A stretch of DNA of 64,000 nucleotides from Actinokineospora baliensis (GCF_016907695.1 NZ_JAFBCK010000001.1:6436001-6500000); one strand, 5' to 3'. Counted from the stretch's first letter, positions 32,730 to 41,038 are shown. Notes: a model not told the origin generated them from the letters alone. Made by a program: numbers and translations.

Positions 32730-33720
32730 TCCCGCTCCCGGTGAAGACGGCACGGATGGTGTCATGGTCCTGGCCAGTGGCCAGCAGGCGATGCAGCAGG
32801 ATCCGAGCCTTGAGCGGGTCGTGGAACCCCGCGGGGATGAGGCCGCGGGCCAGCAGGTCGGACTCGGAACCGGGGAACGCATAGGTGTGCGTGAGCACAG
32901 AACCGGCGCCAGTGCGGGAAGCCAGCACAACAGGCTTGGTGGCAGCCAGTTCGGTCAGGATCTCGACGACGCCGACGGGTACATGGCCGGCTCCGAACCC
33001 TGCGACGACCACGGCGTCGAAGTGGTTGGCGGTGGCGCGGAGCAGGGTCCCGGTGTCGCCGAGGGTGATGCTGACCAGGCCGACCTCGACTGGATGGTCA
33101 GGCGTGCCCTGGACTGTGACGCGACTGGTCGGTCGGTTGAGGATCCGGGGTTGGCCTTCGACGAGGTAGCCGAGCGGACCGCCGTTGGTGGAGGCGAAGG
33201 TGTGGCCGCTGGTGGAGTGCGTCTTGCGCGCGCGAGCGGCGGCGTGGATCTCGTCGGCGAATACCACCACCGCACCCAGACCTCTGGTGGCGGCGCTGGC
33301 GGCGGTCTGGATCGCGGCGAGCAGATTCGCGGGCCCGTCAGCGCCTGCCATGGTGGGGTTGCGCATCGCGCCGGTGACCACGACCGGTTCCGGGCCAGTG
33401 TGCGCGAGGTCGAGGAAGAACGCGGTCTCCTCAATGGTGTCGGTGCCCTGCGTGACCACCACGCCGTCCGCGCCCGCGGCCAGGTGCTTATCGATCGCAG
33501 CGGCCAGCTCGTCGAGGTCGTTGAATGACAGTGAGGCCCCCGGCACGCGTCGGAAGTCGATCACCTCGACATCGATCCCGGCCTCGGCGAGGCCCGGTAC
33601 CGCTGCCACGAGTTGCTCCGCCGAGAGCGCGGGAACGACACCGCCGCTCGGGGTGGAGGTCATGGCGATGGTGCCGCCGAGGCCGAAGACGACCACGCGT
33701 GGCATCTGGGTGTCTGGCAC
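32722..33720 (-). CDS. Type I-like L-asparaginase
   Basis: The 332-residue enzyme has both asparaginase threonine motifs: GLGGTIAM near residue 17 and VVTQGTDTIEETAFF near residue 95, followed by VVVTGAMRNP and the aspartate-containing GADGPANLL. It hydrolyses L-asparagine to aspartate and ammonia; no signal peptide is seen, so a cytoplasmic form. GTG at 33720 is used because AGGGA lies eight bases upstream and the product begins shortly before the conserved VVVFGLGGT. It forms an operon with the broken PPC gene and is divergent from the remains of an XRE-TPR regulator. Confidence 0.9.
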   Translation of the reverse strand: MPDTQMPRVVVFGLGGTIAMTSTPSGGVVPALSAEQLVAAVPGLAEAGIDVEVIDFRRVPGASLSFNDLDELAAAIDKHLAAGADGVVVTQGTDTIEETAFFLDLAHTGPEPVVVTGAMRNPTMAGADGPANLLAAIQTAASAATRGLGAVVVFADEIHAAARARKTHSTSGHTFASTNGGPLGYLVEGQPRILNRPTSRVTVQGTPDHPVEVGLVSITLGDTGTLLRATANHFDAVVVAGFGAGHVPVGVVEILTELAATKPVVLASRTGAGSVLTHTYAFPGSESDLLARGLIPAGFHDPLKARILLHRLLATGQDHDTIRAVFTGSGNA

Positions 33721-33820
33721 TGCACATCCCTGTGGTTGGTCTGGTCTGACGTTAGTACCGTAGCCAGTGCACACGCTCGGTGATCGATGCTGATCTGGCG
33801 GTTGCTGCTAGCTTCGGCTT

Positions 33821-34242
33821 GTGTCGCGAGATGATGAGGGCGAGCCGAGCGCAGCCGCGGTCGTGTTGGCTGCCGAGGTGCGGCGGCTACGCCGGGAGCG
33901 TTCGGGCCGACCAACGTCGCCATTCACCGCGTCAATACCGCGACCGAACTCGACGACTTCCAGACCGTCCTCGACGCCAAGCCCCTGGACAACGCAGCTG
34001 TGCCGCTGGAGCGGCGCACTCGATATCTGATCGACATCGCCCGCGCCCAGAGCCTCACCGGCCGTCGTGACGAGGCGTTGTCCTCGCTGTTCGCGGCGGA
34101 GCGGGACGCGCCGGAGCACGTGCGGCAACACCATGTGGCGAGGACGGTGGTGGCGACCTTGGTGAGGTCCGCGCGCGGCAAGCCCAGCGCGGGCCTTCAT
34201 CGACTCGCTCAGCGATTCGAACTCACGGGGGCACGATCATGA
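33821..34242 (+). pseudogene. XRE-TPR regulator remnant with internal deletion
   Basis: The GTG at 33821 begins a frame whose first 28 residues end in LAAEVRRLRRERS, like helix 1 of an XRE domain, and then becomes non-coding. In another frame, from about 33901 to the stop at 34242, lies the C-terminal part of an actinobacterial helix-turn-helix/TPR regulator: FGPTNVAIHRVNTATELDDF, RRTRYLIDIARAQSLTGR and HHVARTVVATLVRSARG. About 250 codons of HTH and TPR are missing and the two ends are out of frame, so no functional regulator is made. A GTG at 34000 could still start an 80-residue C-terminal piece, overlapping the NUDIX start by four bases. Confidence 0.75.
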
Positions 34243-34697
34243 TCAACCCAGCCGACTTGTTCGCGACTCCCCGGCTCGCAGCAGGCGCCTTGTTCGTCAA
34301 CGGCAACGAGATCCTGTTGGTGCGCAAGACCTACGGCAATCGCTGGGACATTCCCGGCGGCTACGTCGACCGCGGCGAGTCCCCCGCTGACGCCTGCGAA
34401 CGCGAGATCCGCGAGGAACTGGGCCTCACCCGCACCGTTGAACGGCTATTGGTGCACGACTGGGCACCCAACGGCCCAGAGGGCGACAAGATCCTCTACG
34501 TCTTCGACTGCGGCCCTCTCGGCGACGACGAACACCGCATCCAACTCGACGGCACCGAACTCGACAAAGCCGAGTGGGTCCCCGTCAACCGGCTTGGCGA
34601 GTACCTCATCCCCCGCCTCGAACGTCGCCTTGCCCAAGCTTTCCTGGCCTACAGCGGCACCGCACCCCGCTACCTGGAACACGGTCAGCCCCGCTGA
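34239..34697 (+). CDS. NUDIX hydrolase
   Basis: The 152-residue protein contains a complete NUDIX box (residues 44-66; starts GYVDRGE and ends REIREELGL), so it should hydrolyse a nucleoside diphosphate linked to another moiety using Mg2+. Substrate is not predictable; the short form resembles MutT/ADP-ribose-type clean-up enzymes. The ATG at 34239 overlaps the stop of the broken regulator gene (ATGA). The last 13 bases overlap the convergent metallo-beta-lactamase gene. It lies in the region of the radical SAM/exonuclease/kinase operon and could serve the same nucleotide chemistry, which is inference. Confidence 0.92.
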   Translation: MINPADLFATPRLAAGALFVNGNEILLVRKTYGNRWDIPGGYVDRGESPADACEREIREELGLTRTVERLLVHDWAPNGPEGDKILYVFDCGPLGDDEHRIQLDGTELDKAEWVPVNRLGEYLIPRLERRLAQAFLAYSGTAPRYLEHGQPR

Positions 34698-35413
34698 TCC
34701 GAACTCCACAGCCAGCCCGGCTCAGCGATCGTGGTCGCCACGCCCGGCGTGGTGGGCAGGGCGTGGGGATCCAGTGCCAGCGCGAGGTGGGTGAGCAGTA
34801 GCCGCTTCGCGCCAGCTGCGATCGCTGTGTGGGCTGCCTGCTCAGGGGTGGTGTGGTAGCGATTGGGCGATGCGGTGCCCGCTTCGCACACGAACAGATC
34901 GGCGTCACGGGCGAGGTCGGTGAGCGCGGGGCACGGCTCGGTGTCACCTGAGTACGCCAACCGCGCGTTAGGGCCGTCAATGCGGACACCGAAGCCGGGT
35001 ACTGAATGCTCGACCGCGCGTGCGGTCAGTGTCAGTGGCCCGTAGGCGGCCATGTGGTGATCACAGAGTTCGTGAATCTCGAAGATGCCGTCGACCAAGG
35101 CAGAGTCGCCAGTGAGCATCTGATCGAGCCGCCGCGCCCACCCAGGCGGCCCGTAGACGGGGATACGGGGCGCATTCTCGGTGTTGAGCGCCCAGTTGGA
35201 CCAGGCGAGCAGGTCGGCGCTGTGGTCGGGATGCAGATGCGAGATCCACAACGCGGTGACCTCGCCGGGGTCCAGATAGGTCTGGAGGGCGGCGAAGGTG
35301 CCGGAGCCACAGTCGAGGACGACGTAGGTGTCGCCCTCACTGACCAGGTATCCCGAACAGGGCTGCCCTGGGCGAGGGTAGGGGGTTGCGCAGCCGAGCA
35401 CGGTCAGGTTCAC
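34685..35413 (-). CDS. MBL-fold metallo-hydrolase
   Basis: The 242-residue protein has the metallo-beta-lactamase fold ligands: HLHPDHSAD (HxHxDH) near residue 60, His in AVEHSVPGFG, Asp in YSGDTEPCPAL, and a terminal His in LLTHLAL. The N-terminal LTVLGCATPYPRPGQPCSGY wording is that of the RNase Z/PhnP-like, cyclic-phosphodiester-cleaving branch. Likely a metal-dependent phosphodiesterase; substrate unknown. It sits three bases downstream of the XRE-TPR gene on the same strand, so the two form an operon. Confidence 0.9.
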   Translation of the reverse strand: MNLTVLGCATPYPRPGQPCSGYLVSEGDTYVVLDCGSGTFAALQTYLDPGEVTALWISHLHPDHSADLLAWSNWALNTENAPRIPVYGPPGWARRLDQMLTGDSALVDGIFEIHELCDHHMAAYGPLTLTARAVEHSVPGFGVRIDGPNARLAYSGDTEPCPALTDLARDADLFVCEAGTASPNRYHTTPEQAAHTAIAAGAKRLLLTHLALALDPHALPTTPGVATTIAEPGWLWSSDQRG

Positions 35414-35416
35414 GGG

Positions 35417-36697
35417 TTAGCCCGCCAGGACCGTGTGGGTGGCGAACGCGTCCAGCTCATCCGCCCACGCACGGGCGACCGGATCAGCGTGGAATGCCGC
35501 GGTGGCCAGGTCGCTTCGGAGGTCGCGCACCCTGCGCCGCGCACCTTCCAGACGGCGGGTAGCAGGCATGGTGAGCACGGGTTCGGCGACAGCGACAGCG
35601 GCCTCCAGCTCGCCACGGCCTAGGTGTGTGGCCGCCAAGTCGAGTCGGGTGACGGCGATGACCGCGTAGTCGAACGCACGGTCTCGTTCGTAGCCGTCCA
35701 GGGCTTGCTCCAGGTGGGTTTGGGCGTTGTCGTGGTCGCCGATCCACAGGTAGGCCCCACCGAGGCAGCGTTGGAGGTTCATGTCGGTGAACAGGACAAT
35801 CCCGGTCTCGTCGGCGCGCGCCTGGTCGGGCACCTGAATCTCTGCTGTGCGCCGCAGGGCAGCGACGTCACCGAGACGGGCCAAGGCGCGGGCTCGCATG
35901 GCGATGGCGCGTGAGGCGCTCGATCGAGTGCTGGCCAGCTCCAGAGCTTCAGCCGCGAACTCGTCGGCTGTCCGCCATTGGCCTGCCCAGTACGCGATGG
36001 CCGACTGCACGCTGCGCACCCAGGATCGGAGCTCGTCGTGGTCGGCGAGCTCGGCCAGCTGCCAGGCGCTGCGGGCATGGTCCTCGGCGGCGGCGTACTC
36101 GCCGAAGAAGTCGCTGTCGGCGATCGCCAGGTAGCCGCAGGTCCGCGCGGCGAGCGCGTGCAACCGACGTGCCTGCTGCGGCCATCGCGGCTGGTCAAGC
36201 AGTCGGAACAACTCGTCTCGGATACTTCGACACCGCGCCACGACCGCGGTCGGCGCATCCTCCAAGAACTCGTTCGCCAGGCGCAGCACCTCCGCCTCCA
36301 GTTGCTCCAGCACGGCGCCATGCAGCCCATGACCACCGTGACGACGAGCGAATCTCACCGCCTCGCCCGCGGCCGCGCGTACGGTGTCAAACGGCACCGT
36401 TGCTGTCAGGGCACCGGGTATGACGGCGATGCGGGATTCACGTTGACTTGTGCGAACCTGTGCCGTCACCTCCCGCAACTCAATCAACGCGCCACCTGCG
36501 GCGAGCGCATGGTCGATCGCCTTGATCAGATCCGCTGACGGGAGACCCCCGGGTCGCTCGGCCAGGGACACGTACTGCCGGGAGTAGCCGACCTGCGCTG
36601 CGAGCTGGGCGTGGCTGAGTCCGGCTTCCTTGCGTCGTGCCCGGATCTCCCCGGCGAGGCCAACGGTAGCCCCGGCATTCGGCATGACGTGTTCCAT
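35417..36697 (-). CDS. XRE-family helix-turn-helix regulator with TPR-like C-terminal domain
   Basis: The 426-residue protein begins with an XRE domain (about residues 12-72; IRARRKEAGLSHAQLAAQVG, SRQYVSLAERPGG) and continues with roughly 340 residues of helical TPR-like repeats (WPQQARRLHALAARTCGYLA, AEDHARSAWQLAELADHD, GRGELEAAVAVAEPVLT). This is the common actinobacterial regulator layout and the intact relative of the deleted gene at 33.8 kb. It is divergent from the radical SAM gene (about 180-200 bases) and upstream of the MBL gene, so it probably controls both. Start is 36697 or ATG at 36685. Confidence 0.88.
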   Translation of the reverse strand: MEHVMPNAGATVGLAGEIRARRKEAGLSHAQLAAQVGYSRQYVSLAERPGGLPSADLIKAIDHALAAGGALIELREVTAQVRTSQRESRIAVIPGALTATVPFDTVRAAAGEAVRFARRHGGHGLHGAVLEQLEAEVLRLANEFLEDAPTAVVARCRSIRDELFRLLDQPRWPQQARRLHALAARTCGYLAIADSDFFGEYAAAEDHARSAWQLAELADHDELRSWVRSVQSAIAYWAGQWRTADEFAAEALELASTRSSASRAIAMRARALARLGDVAALRRTAEIQVPDQARADETGIVLFTDMNLQRCLGGAYLWIGDHDNAQTHLEQALDGYERDRAFDYAVIAVTRLDLAATHLGRGELEAAVAVAEPVLTMPATRRLEGARRRVRDLRSDLATAAFHADPVARAWADELDAFATHTVLAG

Positions 36698-36881
36698 CGT
36701 TGATCTCCACGGTCAAGTCGGCTCTCGTCTTGCAGCATAGGCATGCCTGGTAGCGGCTCGGGGGCGCTGTCGACGATGCGCCTCCGCTCAGGAGGCAAAT
36801 CGGCGCGCATGCTGGTTGCGCCCTTGTTGCCTCCTTACCGCCGTGCTCGCGGTCTTGCTCGAATGAGCGGACCAGAGGTCT

Positions 36882-38084
36882 GTGAGCACAGGAAGCGGGT
36901 CCATCGTGACGATCACTCGACAGACAGCGGGGATGCGATCCCTGCCCGTGTTGAGCGCGACGCAACGGGCTGGATTGCGGCCGGAGTTGTTGGAGGTGAT
37001 CGAGTACCGCAAGAGCGGGTTGAGCCTGAACCACGTTGTGGGGTGCCCGTTGGATTGTGGGTATTGCGTGCGGCACTTGTTCGACAACTTCGCGATGAAG
37101 GTCCCCCGCGCGTTGATGTCCGACGAGGACGCGGTCGACCTTCTGGTGGGGCACGCGCACTTCCAGGCGCACGTCACCCCGGTGCAGATCTTCAACCGGG
37201 CCACGGACCCGATGCTGCCGGTGGTCAAGCCGCACACCCTCGCCACGTTGCGGCTGTTGGACGAGCGTGGGTTGACCAATCACGTGCTGGTGATCACCCG
37301 GTGGCGGGTCACGGAGGAAGACTGTGCGGCGCTCAACTCGTTGCGAAACATCAAAGTCACCTTGTTGGTCACGTGGTCGGGTATCAACGACGACAGGATC
37401 GAGCCAGTCGACTCGACCATCGCCGCGTCGTCGTTGAAGATCGCGTTCGAGCACGCGGATCGGTATCGGGTGGTGTTGTACTGGCGGCCGATCGTGCCCG
37501 GCCTCAACGACACCAACGAGCACCTGTCCACAGCTCTGGTCGACCTGAGCCGACATGCGCACGCGACGGTGTTCACGGGGTTGTTCTTCAAGGACGAGAT
37601 CCGCGACTACTACCGGGCCCACGGGCTGCCCGAGCCCTACGAGGACGGGGCACGGCGCAAGATCTTCCCTCAGGACCCGGAGCGCCGGATCCTGGCCGCA
37701 GCGGGAACGCGGGGACATGGATCGCCGTTGTTCCGCAAGACGAGCTGCGCGGTGGCATATGCGCACACTGTGGCGGACTACAACGGGCACTTCGGTATCC
37801 GCGAACTGTGCGACATCTGCCCGGCCACCCAGTTGCAGCGTTGCGCGACCGCGTGGACGCGGCCCGCGGAAGGCCCGGTGGCCGCGTTGGCGGAGGACCT
37901 GGGCGGGAGGTTGGTGGAGATCACCGATCGGGCGATCGTGGTACAGGGGTTGGACGAGCAGCGCCGATATCGGATGCAACATGGGCTCGGCTTCCAGGTC
38001 CATGATGTGGCCAAGCCGCACAAGCCACGCAGGCATGGCCGAGCCGACATTGGCTGGGCCTCTAATACGCAGGAGGAGTCGTGA
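36882..38084 (+). CDS. Radical SAM protein with extra C-terminal cysteine cluster
   Basis: The 400-residue protein has the radical SAM motif C55-x3-C59-x2-C62 (GCPLDCGYCVRHLF), which binds the [4Fe-4S] cluster that cleaves SAM, and a C-terminal cysteine set (C289, C310, C313, C321; ELCDICPATQLQRC) that could hold a second cluster or zinc. The core motif wording is near spore-photoproduct-lyase-like enzymes, but I do not recognise the family. GTG at 36882 is used; GTG at 36906 or ATG at 36933 are possible. Its stop overlaps the exonuclease start by four bases (GTGA), starting a chain of coupled genes. Substrate unknown; nucleic-acid or nucleotide chemistry is suggested by the neighbours. Confidence 0.85.
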   Translation: MSTGSGSIVTITRQTAGMRSLPVLSATQRAGLRPELLEVIEYRKSGLSLNHVVGCPLDCGYCVRHLFDNFAMKVPRALMSDEDAVDLLVGHAHFQAHVTPVQIFNRATDPMLPVVKPHTLATLRLLDERGLTNHVLVITRWRVTEEDCAALNSLRNIKVTLLVTWSGINDDRIEPVDSTIAASSLKIAFEHADRYRVVLYWRPIVPGLNDTNEHLSTALVDLSRHAHATVFTGLFFKDEIRDYYRAHGLPEPYEDGARRKIFPQDPERRILAAAGTRGHGSPLFRKTSCAVAYAHTVADYNGHFGIRELCDICPATQLQRCATAWTRPAEGPVAALAEDLGGRLVEITDRAIVVQGLDEQRRYRMQHGLGFQVHDVAKPHKPRRHGRADIGWASNTQEES

Positions 38085-38683
38085 CCCATCCCATTCCACG
38101 GGTGCTGGCCGGGCAACGCCTCACGGTCGTGGATGTCGAGGGCAACGGCGGCCAGCCACCGGAGATCGTCGAGATCGGCGTGCTCGCACTAGATCAGCCA
38201 TTGCACCCGTCGCGCGTAGCGACGTGGTTGGTGCGGCCGAGGTTGCCGATCAGTTCGGTGGTGACGCGCAAAGTCCACGGCATCAGCAACGCCGATGTCG
38301 CCGACAGTCCCACCTGGCAAGAGGTAGCCGACGAGGTCACGGGTGTGCTGGCCGACCGGGTGATCGTCGCGCACAACGCCGCGGTGGAGCAGCGTGTGCT
38401 GGCCGCGCACCTTCCGGGTTGGACACCGCCGTTGGTGCTCGACACTCTTCGTCTGGCCAGGCATGTCTGGCCAGACCTGGACGGCTACGGCCTGGATCGC
38501 CTCATCGTCCACACCGGTGTCAACCCCGGGGAGTTTCCGGGTCAGCGGCACCGCGCTGGTTTTGACGCGTGGATGACCGCACGTCTCCTGGCCACGCTGG
38601 CGGAGCACTGCGGCGACTGGTCTGTGCTGGTGCGTGTCGCGGCGTTGCCCGGCTTCGACGTGACCGAGGGGGGATTGTGGTGA
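38081..38683 (+). CDS. DnaQ-like DEDDh 3'-5' exonuclease domain protein, altered third acidic residue
   Basis: The 200-residue protein has Exo I Asp18-x-Glu20 (VVDVEGNG), Exo II in VIVAHNAAVEQRVL where the usual Asp is replaced by Glu, and Exo III HRAGFD (H-x4-D). Around these, ISSVVTRKVHGISNADV is the conserved substrate-gating segment of DnaQ-type exonucleases. It should bind two metals and degrade or trim single-stranded nucleic acid or nucleotides; the Asp to Glu change may lower or retune activity. It overlaps both neighbours by GTGA, so it is translated as part of one operon with the radical SAM and kinase genes. Confidence 0.88.
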   Translation: MTHPIPRVLAGQRLTVVDVEGNGGQPPEIVEIGVLALDQPLHPSRVATWLVRPRLPISSVVTRKVHGISNADVADSPTWQEVADEVTGVLADRVIVAHNAAVEQRVLAAHLPGWTPPLVLDTLRLARHVWPDLDGYGLDRLIVHTGVNPGEFPGQRHRAGFDAWMTARLLATLAEHCGDWSVLVRVAALPGFDVTEGGLW

Positions 38684-39288
38684 GTGTCGAGCGTCCAGTC
38701 ATGATCGGCGTGCTGGGAACGCATTCCACCGGCAAGTCCACGTTCCTCGCGCGGCTCGCGCACGAGCTGCGCCGTGACGACATCCAAGTCGCCACCGTGG
38801 CGGATCTGGGTGAACAGGCGCAGCGGATCGGGTTGCCGATCCTGTTCAACCACACCTATGCCTCCACTCTGTGGTTCATCACCCGCGGTATCAGCAACGA
38901 ACTCGAAGCCTGGCTGCACGCCGACGTCGTGCTGGTCGACCGCGCCGTCCCGGACGCGCTCGGCTACTACCGCGCCGCCTACGCCTACCGCGGCGAACAG
39001 CCAGACGCGGCGGCGGTCGCGTCCCTGGAGTCGCTGGTCCGCTCGCACAGCGCCCACTACGACCTGCTGCTGCGGACCACCTTGGATCCTGTTTTGCCGT
39101 TGGGGGTCAACAAGCGTCGCGACCCGAACCTCGACTTTCGCGCATTGGCCGACCGGCACGTCAACCAGGTCCTGCACGATCTCGATCTACCGCACGACCT
39201 GTTGCCCTCTCACGGTCACCAGACCGCCCTCGATCGCGTCGTCGCGTTCACCAGCGCCCGGCTCGCCAGCGCGGGAGTCGGATCATGA
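38680..39288 (+). CDS. NadR/thymidylate-kinase-like P-loop protein
   Basis: The 202-residue protein starts with a Walker A loop (GTHSTGKST, residues 13-21) and has a kinase-type Walker B/LID region, VLVDRAVPDALGYYRAAY (about 85-102), and TTLDPVLPLGVNKRRDPN near residue 130. The pattern fits the NadR/Ttd14-like nucleoside or nucleotide kinase group of P-loop proteins. It would phosphorylate a nucleoside, nucleotide or similar substrate. GTG at 38680 overlaps the exonuclease stop; an adjacent GTG at 38677 is equally in frame. Placed third in the operon after radical SAM and exonuclease genes, it supports a nucleotide-processing theme. Confidence 0.8.
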   Translation: MSVERPVMIGVLGTHSTGKSTFLARLAHELRRDDIQVATVADLGEQAQRIGLPILFNHTYASTLWFITRGISNELEAWLHADVVLVDRAVPDALGYYRAAYAYRGEQPDAAAVASLESLVRSHSAHYDLLLRTTLDPVLPLGVNKRRDPNLDFRALADRHVNQVLHDLDLPHDLLPSHGHQTALDRVVAFTSARLASAGVGS

Positions 39289-39328
39289 GCGCCACGAGAG
39301 ACCAAGTGAACACTCATACCCCGCCCCC

Positions 39329-39532
39329 ATGAACGAGCGTGACTGGGCGGCCGTCGGACACTGCATCAGCCAACGACTGGCCGAACTCGAGTGGACACAA
39401 CACGAACTCGCCGCCCGATCCGGTGTCGCCAAACCCGCAGACCAACACCACCCCGTTACCGCAAAGGGTTTCTCAGATTCACCACCACCCGACACCACAG
39501 TCGCGTGGATCAGGCATACGACGGAAACATGA
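39329..39532 (+). pseudogene. Short XRE gene, probably truncated
   Basis: From ATG at 39329 the first 40 residues (MNERDWAAVGHCISQRL, ELEWTQHELAARSGVA) are an XRE helix-turn-helix start that is clearly paralogous to the two genes at 39.9-40.7 kb. After GVAKPA the alignment is lost and the frame ends at residue 67, without the recognition helix or C-terminal region. It still overlaps the following small gene by ATGA, so the reading frame may be kept for coupling. It starts 40 bases after the P-loop kinase stop. Confidence 0.65.
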
Positions 39533-39789
39533 GGTTCCACCCCGTGCAGACGCCCACGGTCGACATCTACGCCAAGCTCGCCACCGGCTGCTCGATGACC
39601 TACGAGAGCAGCGCCCCGGGCGAGATCGAGTTCACCCTCGGCGGCCGCGTCGACGGCGCCATCATGCTCACCTTCACCGACACCGCCCTACAACAGTTCC
39701 TCACCCTGGCCACCACAGCCATCAACGAGAACCCGACCACCGCATCATCGAACGGCACGGTCACCGCGAGCGGACACACCACCGCATAA
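39529..39789 (+). CDS. Small hypothetical protein in the radical SAM operon
   Basis: An 86-residue protein with no recognised domain. It has a beta-strand-rich pattern (VDIYAKLATGCSMTYESS, EIEFTLGGRVDGAIMLTF) followed by one amphipathic helix (TALQQFLTLATTAI) and a Thr/Asn/Ser tail. ATG at 39529 overlaps the truncated XRE frame's stop, consistent with translational coupling. Sequence composition is similar to the neighbouring XRE genes and different from the operon's enzymes. No function is assigned. Confidence 0.7.
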   Translation: MRFHPVQTPTVDIYAKLATGCSMTYESSAPGEIEFTLGGRVDGAIMLTFTDTALQQFLTLATTAINENPTTASSNGTVTASGHTTA

Positions 39790-39873
39790 GCAGCCATCCG
39801 CTTCCTCGCCCCGACCACTCACTAGCTCCCCGACTCGTCATCGCCCGAATCCCCACCCTCTGGACCCCCTGAC

Positions 39874-40305
39874 ATGCCCCACAGCACCGGGAACTGGGCC
39901 GATGTGGCCGCACTCATCCAACTCCGCATGACCCAAATCGGCATCACAGAACCACAACTCGCCCTCCGGTCACGCGTGTCCCTCACTGTCGTCAAAGAAC
40001 TCGCCCGCAACACCAAGCAATCCAACCGCCACCCCCTCACACTCTCCCGACTCTCACGCGCGCTATGCCTCGACCTCGACCACCTCCGAGAACTCGCCTA
40101 CAGACCCGACCCCGAACCCCACCACGTGGCCCTCGGCGAACTTCACCACGCCGACATCCCGCCCGCCCTACGCGACCTGATCACCGACATCGTGGACCGG
40201 CTCGACACCGCCCCACACGACATCCGCGCCGAACACGCCCGGATCGTCGCCGAATCCGTCCCCACCGGCCACCACGAACAGCCCGCCGACACGCCCACCG
40301 GATGA
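39874..40305 (+). CDS. XRE-like small DNA-binding protein
   Basis: The 143-residue product has an N-terminal XRE-like helix-turn-helix (about residues 8-70; ADVAALIQLRMTQIGIT, QLALRSRVSLTVVKELARN, LSRLSRALCLDLDHL) and an acidic C-terminal helical region (LRDLITDIVDRLDTAPHDIRA). It is paralogous to the adjacent downstream gene and to the truncated copy upstream. ATG at 39874 is 84 bases after the small protein. Its stop overlaps the next start by ATGA. Codon use is unusually rich in CAC/ACC/CCC compared with most of the window, suggesting different ancestry. Confidence 0.8.
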   Translation: MPHSTGNWADVAALIQLRMTQIGITEPQLALRSRVSLTVVKELARNTKQSNRHPLTLSRLSRALCLDLDHLRELAYRPDPEPHHVALGELHHADIPPALRDLITDIVDRLDTAPHDIRAEHARIVAESVPTGHHEQPADTPTG

Positions 40306-40721
40306 ACCGACCCCACACCGGATGGCACGCGGTCGCACGCGCCCTCGACCACCGCCTCCGCGAACTCGGCTGGCGCCAACGAGAACTCGCCACCCGATCC
40401 CAAGTCTCCCAAGCAGTCATCCGGGAACTGCAATACAACACCATCCAGCGCAAACGCAGCACCCGAACCCTCGAAGCCCTCTCCACCGCGCTCGATTGGC
40501 ACCCCCACCACCTCACCGCCATATACGAGGGCAACGAACCACCACACCACGACCAACCCGAATACCAAGACCCCGTAGCAACGCGACTAGACGACATCGA
40601 ACACCGGATCGACACCCTCGCCGACACCCTCCACCAAATACGGATAGACCTCGCGATCCTCCTGCACCGCACCCGCAAGACCCCGCACGGTGGAAAGCGC
40701 AACACCCCTGCGGACGACTGA
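40302..40721 (+). CDS. XRE-like small DNA-binding protein, second paralogue
   Basis: The 139-residue protein has an XRE domain (about residues 8-72; AVARALDHRLRELGWRQREL, RSQVSQAVIRELQYN, LEALSTALDWHPHHL) then a helical C-terminal segment with a heptad-like pattern (RLDDIEHRIDTLADTLHQI), probably a short coiled coil for dimerisation. Its N-terminus matches the truncated gene at 39.3 kb, so three related genes lie in tandem. ATG at 40302 overlaps the previous stop. Likely autoregulates the operon or acts with its products; that is an inference. Confidence 0.8.
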   Translation: MNRPHTGWHAVARALDHRLRELGWRQRELATRSQVSQAVIRELQYNTIQRKRSTRTLEALSTALDWHPHHLTAIYEGNEPPHHDQPEYQDPVATRLDDIEHRIDTLADTLHQIRIDLAILLHRTRKTPHGGKRNTPADD

Positions 40722-40920
40722 TCGACACCGCACGAACCCGCCCCGAACAAGCCACTTCGGGTCCAGCACGACGAGGACGCGCTCGAGCAGATGTTGGACG
40801 GGCGGAGACTCGCCTAGACCTGGAGGCGGTACGCCGACACAGGCGTGGTCAACCCGGACTCACCTAACGCCACAGCGGTCACCCGCTCCACCGTAGCGAA
40901 GCCAGCGGACGCGCGGATCC

Positions 40921-41010
40921 GGTCGCGGTCGTGCCGTGCTGGTGGAGCCAATAGGCGAGTGCGGGCCCAGCGATGCTGGCGCCGGAGATCAGGACGGCGC
41001 GGGACGTGGG
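40921..41010 (-). pseudogene. FAD-dependent monooxygenase, N-terminal remnant
   Basis: On the minus strand about 28 residues (SRAVLISGASIAGPALAYWL followed by HQHGTTAT) match the conserved N-terminal FAD-binding fold of aromatic-ring FAD monooxygenases, after which homology stops. It lies downstream of the DHA2 transporter on the same strand. The rest of the enzyme (about 370 residues) is absent. The remainder of the 40722-41038 gap shows nothing recognisable. Confidence 0.7.
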
Positions 41011-41038
41011 TGTCCTCCTCGAGGAGTGGCGGCGGGGC

